Assembly: GCA_937894825.1 (NCBI GenBank)
Contig: CALCQT010000532.1
Span: forward strand, 1 to 10,706
Reading direction: 5' to 3'
Origin: an uncultured Anaerolineaceae bacterium
GTDB lineage: Bacteria; Chloroflexota; Anaerolineae; Anaerolineales; Anaerolineaceae
DNA length: 10,706 nt
Shown here piece after piece: positions 7,166 to 10,706 of the stretch. Position 1 is the stretch's first letter; each line of letters opens with the position of its first letter. The notes under the pieces are model-generated. The model worked only from the letters and a program-made list of their open reading frames with translations. It did not search any database and was not told the origin of the DNA. Made by a program: the position numbers and the translations under genes.

Positions 7166-8458
7166 ATGGATAATTTTTGGGGAATAATACCGATTATTTT
7201 AATTGTTGGCTTGATTGTCATCTTCATATTTAAATCTAGAAAACAAGTGCTTTCCCGTGACAGGGGGGATACTGATTCTACAACCTTAATTTCAATAACA
7301 TCCCAAACATTCGGAAAAGAAAATGTCAAAAATAGCAGAATACCTATTTCGTTAGGACTTCTGGCTACGACAACTGAAATTGACGAAAAGAGCCTATTTG
7401 AAATTATCAACCTTACAGTAATTGCTCGGATTTCGGCAATATCCCCCATCATAACGGAAATTGCTACAAGAACAGTTTCAAACAACACACTTAAGAATAT
7501 GGAAGTATATAGATTGATCATTCCCAGTGGCGAAACACTTGCAAAATCTTTGGACATGAAAGGTGCCTGGCGAGGTTTTTTTCACGGTGCAAAAGGTATT
7601 AAGGGACACGGAAATTGGGTTAAGGTAGACGCTTCTAAGGCAACAAGTTTAGCTAATGGCTTTGCAAATGTAATGAATATTGGCTCTTTAGTCGTCGGGC
7701 AATACTATATGTGTGTAATAAACTCTAAGTTAGAAACAATAACGAAGAACATAGACAAGATCAGTGATTTTCAAAACAGGGAATTTAAGAGCAGGATATT
7801 ACATGTGATTACCTTTATTGGGGAGATTTCAAAGTTTAGTTCTGAAATCATGGAAAGCGATGACCAAAGAAAACTCAAACTCATAACTTTAGCTAACTTA
7901 ATGACATCTGCTGCACAGTTGCTAGGACAAGTGAATTTTACGATAGATGACATTGTTAAAAAAAGCCCTAATCCCGATTATAAAGAGTATCAGGAAAGAG
8001 TTAATGACTTTAACATTCTTGTTGAGTATCAGATAGTATTAGTTGATGTCCTTGCGGAAATTAGTAAATTAACATATTTATTAGGGAAAGAAACTATATC
8101 GATTGAAAGTAGCTATAGTACATTTTATATCTATCGTGGGTTCTCAGAGCAAACTAGAAATGCTCTTGAAGAATGGCACAAAAAGCAGGTCAGAGACTTG
8201 AATATAGATTTGGATAATAACCGCATTTTAAAAAGTGGAGTAGAAGGAATAATTTCGGCAATGCCAGCTTTGATTGATGATGAGTGGAAGTATAAAACAT
8301 TACAACACGGGCTCGTTCAAAAAATAAAAATTCAATCTCAAACAGAGCTGAAGGCATTTGATAAATCAGATGCAGTTTATGATAAAGATGTTCAGATCAT
8401 AATAAAAGATGGCAAATACTATTTCTTGCATGAAGCTCCCGTTGTAGTGGGATTATGA
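7166..8458 (+). CDS. Uncharacterised membrane-anchored protein, accessory
   Basis: I do not recognise this 430-residue protein. An AGGAG site 8 bases before the ATG supports the start. Residues 5-22 are a strongly hydrophobic segment (FWGIIPIILIVGLIVIFIF) followed by KSRK, giving one N-terminal membrane anchor with the rest in the cytoplasm by the positive-inside rule. Residues about 125-170 are rich in Gly, Lys and Ala (KGAWRGFFHGAKGIKGHGNW). From about 180 to 310 the sequence is helical and charged, with a possible coiled coil around SKLETITKNIDKISDFQNRE. The last 60 residues look like beta strands, ending with KDGKYYFLHEAPVVVGL. No catalytic motif, Cys pair or P-loop is seen. The gene is AT-rich (about 35% GC where counted), unlike the GC-rich genes around it. 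It sits alone between two repeat copies, so acquisition by transfer is likely. Confidence 0.85.
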   Translation: MDNFWGIIPIILIVGLIVIFIFKSRKQVLSRDRGDTDSTTLISITSQTFGKENVKNSRIPISLGLLATTTEIDEKSLFEIINLTVIARISAISPIITEIATRTVSNNTLKNMEVYRLIIPSGETLAKSLDMKGAWRGFFHGAKGIKGHGNWVKVDASKATSLANGFANVMNIGSLVVGQYYMCVINSKLETITKNIDKISDFQNREFKSRILHVITFIGEISKFSSEIMESDDQRKLKLITLANLMTSAAQLLGQVNFTIDDIVKKSPNPDYKEYQERVNDFNILVEYQIVLVDVLAEISKLTYLLGKETISIESSYSTFYIYRGFSEQTRNALEEWHKKQVRDLNIDLDNNRILKSGVEGIISAMPALIDDEWKYKTLQHGLVQKIKIQSQTELKAFDKSDAVYDKDVQIIIKDGKYYFLHEAPVVVGL

Positions 8459-8485
8459 TGGAATAGGAAATTTATTCTCAAAGCA

Positions 8486-8623
8486 ATGAATGTGGCGACT
8501 GCGTTTGTCATGAGGAAACAGAAAAAATACTGTTTGCTCAATATGACTCCACTATGGCAATCAGTATATGGATGGATTCCGAATATTCTTGACCTTATGG
8601 CGGTTGAGGCAATACTGACTTAG
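8486..8623 (+). other. Short open frame of 45 codons, doubtful
   Basis: An ATG-initiated frame runs from 8486 to a TAG at 8623 and leads in phase into the merR relic. No ribosome binding site is visible. An overlapping frame reads ECGDCVCHEETEKILFAQYD, with closely spaced cysteines, between two stops. Neither matches a family I know. This is more likely decayed sequence than a gene. Confidence 0.15.
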
Positions 8624-8746
8624 GTGTCTATCTGTATGCTACAGTGTTAATATGAACCTGGCTTAATAAAATCGGCTGAAATCCCACCTTTTACCAATTG
8701 CAGATAATATTCTGCTGAACAAATTCCCGCTATCTATTTCAATATT
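8597..8746 (+). pseudogene. Decayed N-terminal fragment of a second MerR-type regulator
   Basis: From ATG 8597 the frame follows the MerR protein at 5476 in phase. Read-through gives LT-stop-VSICMLQC, then GLIKSAEIPPFT and YSAEQIP, against LTQVSIRMLRYY, GLLKPAEIDPFT and YSAEQIS in the intact gene. About 35 consecutive codons align without a gap. There are in-frame stops (TAG 8621, TAA at the second Tyr of RYY, TAA in place of the Gln of RQYSAEQ). It has lost about three codons near the start, and a later block is missing before the FNI of GFNIS. The fragment ends just before the second flanking repeat. It is clearly non-functional. Its codons differ at many third positions from the intact gene, so it is a paralogue and not a recent copy. 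Confidence 0.78.
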
Positions 8747-8751
8747 ACCCA

Positions 8752-8878
8752 AAATCTGATGGCTTTTGAGACCGTTTGTGAGCGGGACGTGAATGGGGCT
8801 GATTCCCCTTTTCCACAACGTACAATGTATAATTGAACCAGAACATCAAGCGCGCCCGTTTTATGCTATTCCTTTTGT
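8752..8878 (+). repeat. Flanking direct repeat, copy 2
   Basis: This is the second copy of the element at 7002, in the same orientation and 1750 bases further on. The first 16 bases are identical. The middle carries about 10 extra bases and its hairpin has changed to GGGG, CTGATT loop, CCCC, then TTTT. The second half again has TGTATAATTGA, AGAACATCAA, CGCGC and TTTTAT. TATAAT is at 8828-8833. The hairpin is kept although its paired bases differ between copies, which suggests selection on structure or recent function of the element. Confidence 0.7.
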
Positions 8879-9023
8879 AAGGCCCGTGGTTCATACGGCG
8901 GGCTAATTTCCGCTCAGCCGGGCTGGCCCGGTTCGGAAGAGGAGTATCACACGGCGGGAAAAGCGCTCATACACTGGAACGGATTTCAGGTGCGGCAGCG
9001 CTTGAGATCCAGGAGTATTCTTT
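8879..9023 (+). other. GC-rich stretch before the thiolase, possible 3' remnant of a gene
   Basis: Composition switches from AT-rich to GC-rich at about 8880. Two plus-strand frames stay open up to the thiolase. One ends in a TAG inside the thiolase start (ending LEIQEYSLCEK), and another reads EEEYHTAGKALIHWNGFQVR. Neither has a credible start, and none matches a family I can name. The position is where an HMG-CoA synthase would end in the usual gene order, so a truncated remnant is possible. From 8459 to 9023 no intact gene is seen. Confidence 0.25.
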
Positions 9024-10175
9024 ATGCGAGAAATAGCCATTCTGGAGATCGGGCAGGTCCCGGTTTCCGAAAATTGGGAAAAAAGCCTGTTGGAACTGGC
9101 CGGTGAGCCGGTTCTGCAGATATTTGAGAAAACCGGTCTGACCTCCGTTGACAGCATTTTTGTCGGCAACATGATGTCCGGTTCGGCCAACAGCCAGCTT
9201 CATCTGGGCGCCTATGTGGCCGATTGGGTCGGTGCGCAGCACACCTCCGCCGTCCATGTTGAGGCTGCCTGCAGTTCCGGCGCGGCCGCTTTTCGTGCGG
9301 CCCTGATGGCCGTCGCGTCCGGCGACGTGGATTCGGCCATTGCGGTCGGTGTGGAGAAGATGACCGATTCTCCCGCGCCGGAGATCACGGCGGAACTGGC
9401 CACGGCCGCGGATGCGGATTACGAACGGGACATGGGGGCGACCTTTGTCGCGCTTAACGCGCTGCTGATGCGGCGCTATCTGGAAGAATATGGCTGGTCG
9501 AAGGAAGCCTTCGCCGGCTTTTCCGTCAATGCGCACGCCAATGCCGTGCACAATCCGAACGCCCGTTTTCGCTCCGCCATCACAAAAGAAACCTATCTGA
9601 AAGCCGGGATGGTCTGCGACCCGATCAATGTCATGGATGCGGCCGGGATTGGTGATGGGGCGGCGGCGGCGCTGATCGTGCCGTTGGAGAAGGTGCGCGG
9701 GCTGGCACAAGCGATCCCGGTTGTGGGGTCGGCTGCGGCGACAGACACCATTGCTGTCGCTACCCGGCGCGATCCACTCTGGCTTTCGGCGGCTGAGAAC
9801 TCCGCTAAAACTGCCTATGCGCAAGCAGGCATTACGCCGGATGAAATCGATCTATTCGAAGTGCATGACGCCTTCACCATCATCGCCACGCTTTCTTTGG
9901 AAGCGAGCGGCTTTGCGGAACGGGGTCGTGGACCGGAGCTGGCCGCCAATGGCGACATCCGGCCGGATGGCCGTCTTCCGATCGCGACAATGGGCGGGCT
10001 GAAAGCACGCGGACATCCGGTGGGCGCGACCGGTCTTTACCAGATTGCGGAAGCCGTGCTGCAGTTACGGGGTGAATGCGGCGCGGTTCAGGTTCCGGAC
10101 GCGCGGGTCGCGATGACACAGAACATCGGCGGCAGCGGATCGAACGTGTTTACGCATATTTTGCGTAAGCAATAA
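9024..10175 (+). CDS. Thiolase-family acyl-CoA acetyltransferase (SCP2/archaeal type)
   Basis: The 383-residue protein has the thiolase fold and matches the thiolases that in archaea and some bacteria condense acetyl-CoA to acetoacetyl-CoA for the mevalonate route. The nucleophilic Cys is C83 in EAACSSGAAAF. HDAF gives H281, GHPVGATG gives H331, and the C-terminal loop is NIGGSGSN (367-374) in place of the CxG of classical thiolases. The N-terminus MREIAILEIGQVPVSE is complete, and AGGAG lies 8 bases before the ATG. Family members usually sit between HMG-CoA synthase and a Zn-ribbon OB-fold (DUF35) gene that channels the intermediate. Here neither neighbour is intact in the window: upstream is a short GC-rich stretch and downstream an unrelated gene. 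The exact acyl substrate is therefore uncertain. Confidence 0.9.
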   Translation: MREIAILEIGQVPVSENWEKSLLELAGEPVLQIFEKTGLTSVDSIFVGNMMSGSANSQLHLGAYVADWVGAQHTSAVHVEAACSSGAAAFRAALMAVASGDVDSAIAVGVEKMTDSPAPEITAELATAADADYERDMGATFVALNALLMRRYLEEYGWSKEAFAGFSVNAHANAVHNPNARFRSAITKETYLKAGMVCDPINVMDAAGIGDGAAAALIVPLEKVRGLAQAIPVVGSAAATDTIAVATRRDPLWLSAAENSAKTAYAQAGITPDEIDLFEVHDAFTIIATLSLEASGFAERGRGPELAANGDIRPDGRLPIATMGGLKARGHPVGATGLYQIAEAVLQLRGECGAVQVPDARVAMTQNIGGSGSNVFTHILRKQ

Positions 10176-10330
10176 CGCCGGGGTTGCGGAGTCCTTCGGA
10201 TGCCGTTTCTTGAATGAGAATAAGATCGTGTTCGGGAGTGCATTGCACCTCCTTTCAGGGTTGTTCATTTTTTACATTTGGCGTGTATATGAAAAAATAG
10301 AACTGATATTCACAATAACAGGAGAGCCTT

Positions 10331-10706
10331 ATGCCGGAATTCCATGTTTCTCACCAATCCAGAAAACGTTACCGCTTTAAATCCAGCCTGTTCAGTTACG
10401 ATGGAAATGTAATTTTTGCCGATTTTATGGCTGCCCGTGAATTTGCACAGATTATTAATGAAGTGAGAACACGGGAAGGCCATTTGCCGCCGGTTTATGC
10501 CGGAGAACTGAATGCTCTGGGGCTGATCGATGAAATTCAGCATGCTGTGATCGAGGCTTACCGGCGGCAAATCAATCTGGATTTGAATGCCGCGGCGGTG
10601 CTCTGGTTGGAGAAAACGCTGGGGACAAAAGCGGTCGACGAGACATTAGAGGCCTTTTGCGTGGAATTTTCCCCGGCGGACGTCTATCAGGGGCGCCTGA
10701 CGGCAC
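10331..10706 (+). CDS. N-terminus of a large protein, probably alpha-amylase-family (GH13) hydrolase; runs off window
   Basis: The frame opens at ATG 10331 with AGGAG six bases upstream and stays open for 125 codons to the window end. It begins MPEFHVSHQSRKRYRFKSSL, then has the segments FSYDGNVIFADFMAAREFAQ and LNALGLIDEIQHAVIEAYRR, and is alpha-helical and soluble with no signal peptide. This start resembles the N-terminal helical region of very long proteins annotated as alpha-amylases in Chloroflexota, recalled from memory. No catalytic GH13 motif lies in the visible part, so the function is a family-level guess. The 155-base gap before it holds only weak promoter-like sequence (TTTACA at 10271). 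Confidence 0.55.
   Translation, partial: MPEFHVSHQSRKRYRFKSSLFSYDGNVIFADFMAAREFAQIINEVRTREGHLPPVYAGELNALGLIDEIQHAVIEAYRRQINLDLNAAAVLWLEKTLGTKAVDETLEAFCVEFSPADVYQGRLTA

Noticed and set aside
7123..7557. 144-codon minus-strand frame opposite the accessory gene
   Set aside because: The plus-strand frame is three times longer, has a good ribosome binding site and a sensible membrane anchor. The antisense frame has neither.
8549..8577. Possible degenerate copy of the MerR operator upstream of the relic
   Set aside because: Only TGACTC and a few scattered bases agree with 6350-6380, the spacing does not hold, and alignment needs several gaps.
8967..9824. 285-codon minus-strand open frame over the thiolase
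   Set aside because: It is rich in Arg, Gly and His, as expected for the complement of a GC-rich gene. The plus-strand thiolase carries all catalytic motifs.
10065..10268. Minus-strand frame preceded by a strong AGGAGG-like sequence near 10250
   Set aside because: The encoded peptide is Arg/Pro-rich and overlaps the thiolase end in antisense. The purine-rich match alone does not make a gene.

Overview
The window looks like a chromosomal piece of a Chloroflexota (Anaerolineae-like) bacterium. This is inferred from the short EF-Ts, the archaeal-style thiolase and the N-terminus of the last gene, which resembles very large alpha-amylase-family proteins I associate with that group. No rRNA, tRNA or CRISPR array is visible, and base composition changes sharply along the window.

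The left half (1-5160) is on the minus strand and holds housekeeping genes: pyrH (cut by the window edge), tsf and rpsB, then miaA and yraN (overlapping by 14 bases), then a two-gene unit for the membrane part of a sodium-pumping decarboxylase. That unit comprises a 57-residue gamma-like subunit (4987-5160) and a beta subunit joined to it by an ATGA overlap. An intrinsic terminator separates tsf from pyrH. The leader of the decarboxylase unit (about 5161-5286) contains three mutually exclusive hairpins. One is followed by a T tract and another would cover the ribosome binding site, so it looks like an undescribed attenuator or riboswitch.

The middle (5476-6907, plus strand) is a regulator-target pair. 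It has a MerR-family activator with a GyrI-like ligand domain and a TrmO/TsaA-type methyltransferase. The methyltransferase promoter has the 19-bp spacer and central dyad of MerR-controlled promoters.

The accessory part (about 7000-8880) is AT-rich. It carries a 430-residue membrane-anchored protein that I do not recognise, flanked by two direct copies of a roughly 115-127-base repeat. Just before the second copy lies a decayed N-terminal fragment of a second MerR gene, so the order merR - repeat occurs twice. This suggests a duplicated or inserted cassette that has partly decayed.

The right end (8880-10706) returns to GC-rich sequence. It holds a thiolase of the SCP2/archaeal acetoacetyl-CoA type, without its usual HMG-CoA synthase and Zn-ribbon partners in view, and the first 125 codons of a large protein that runs off the window.
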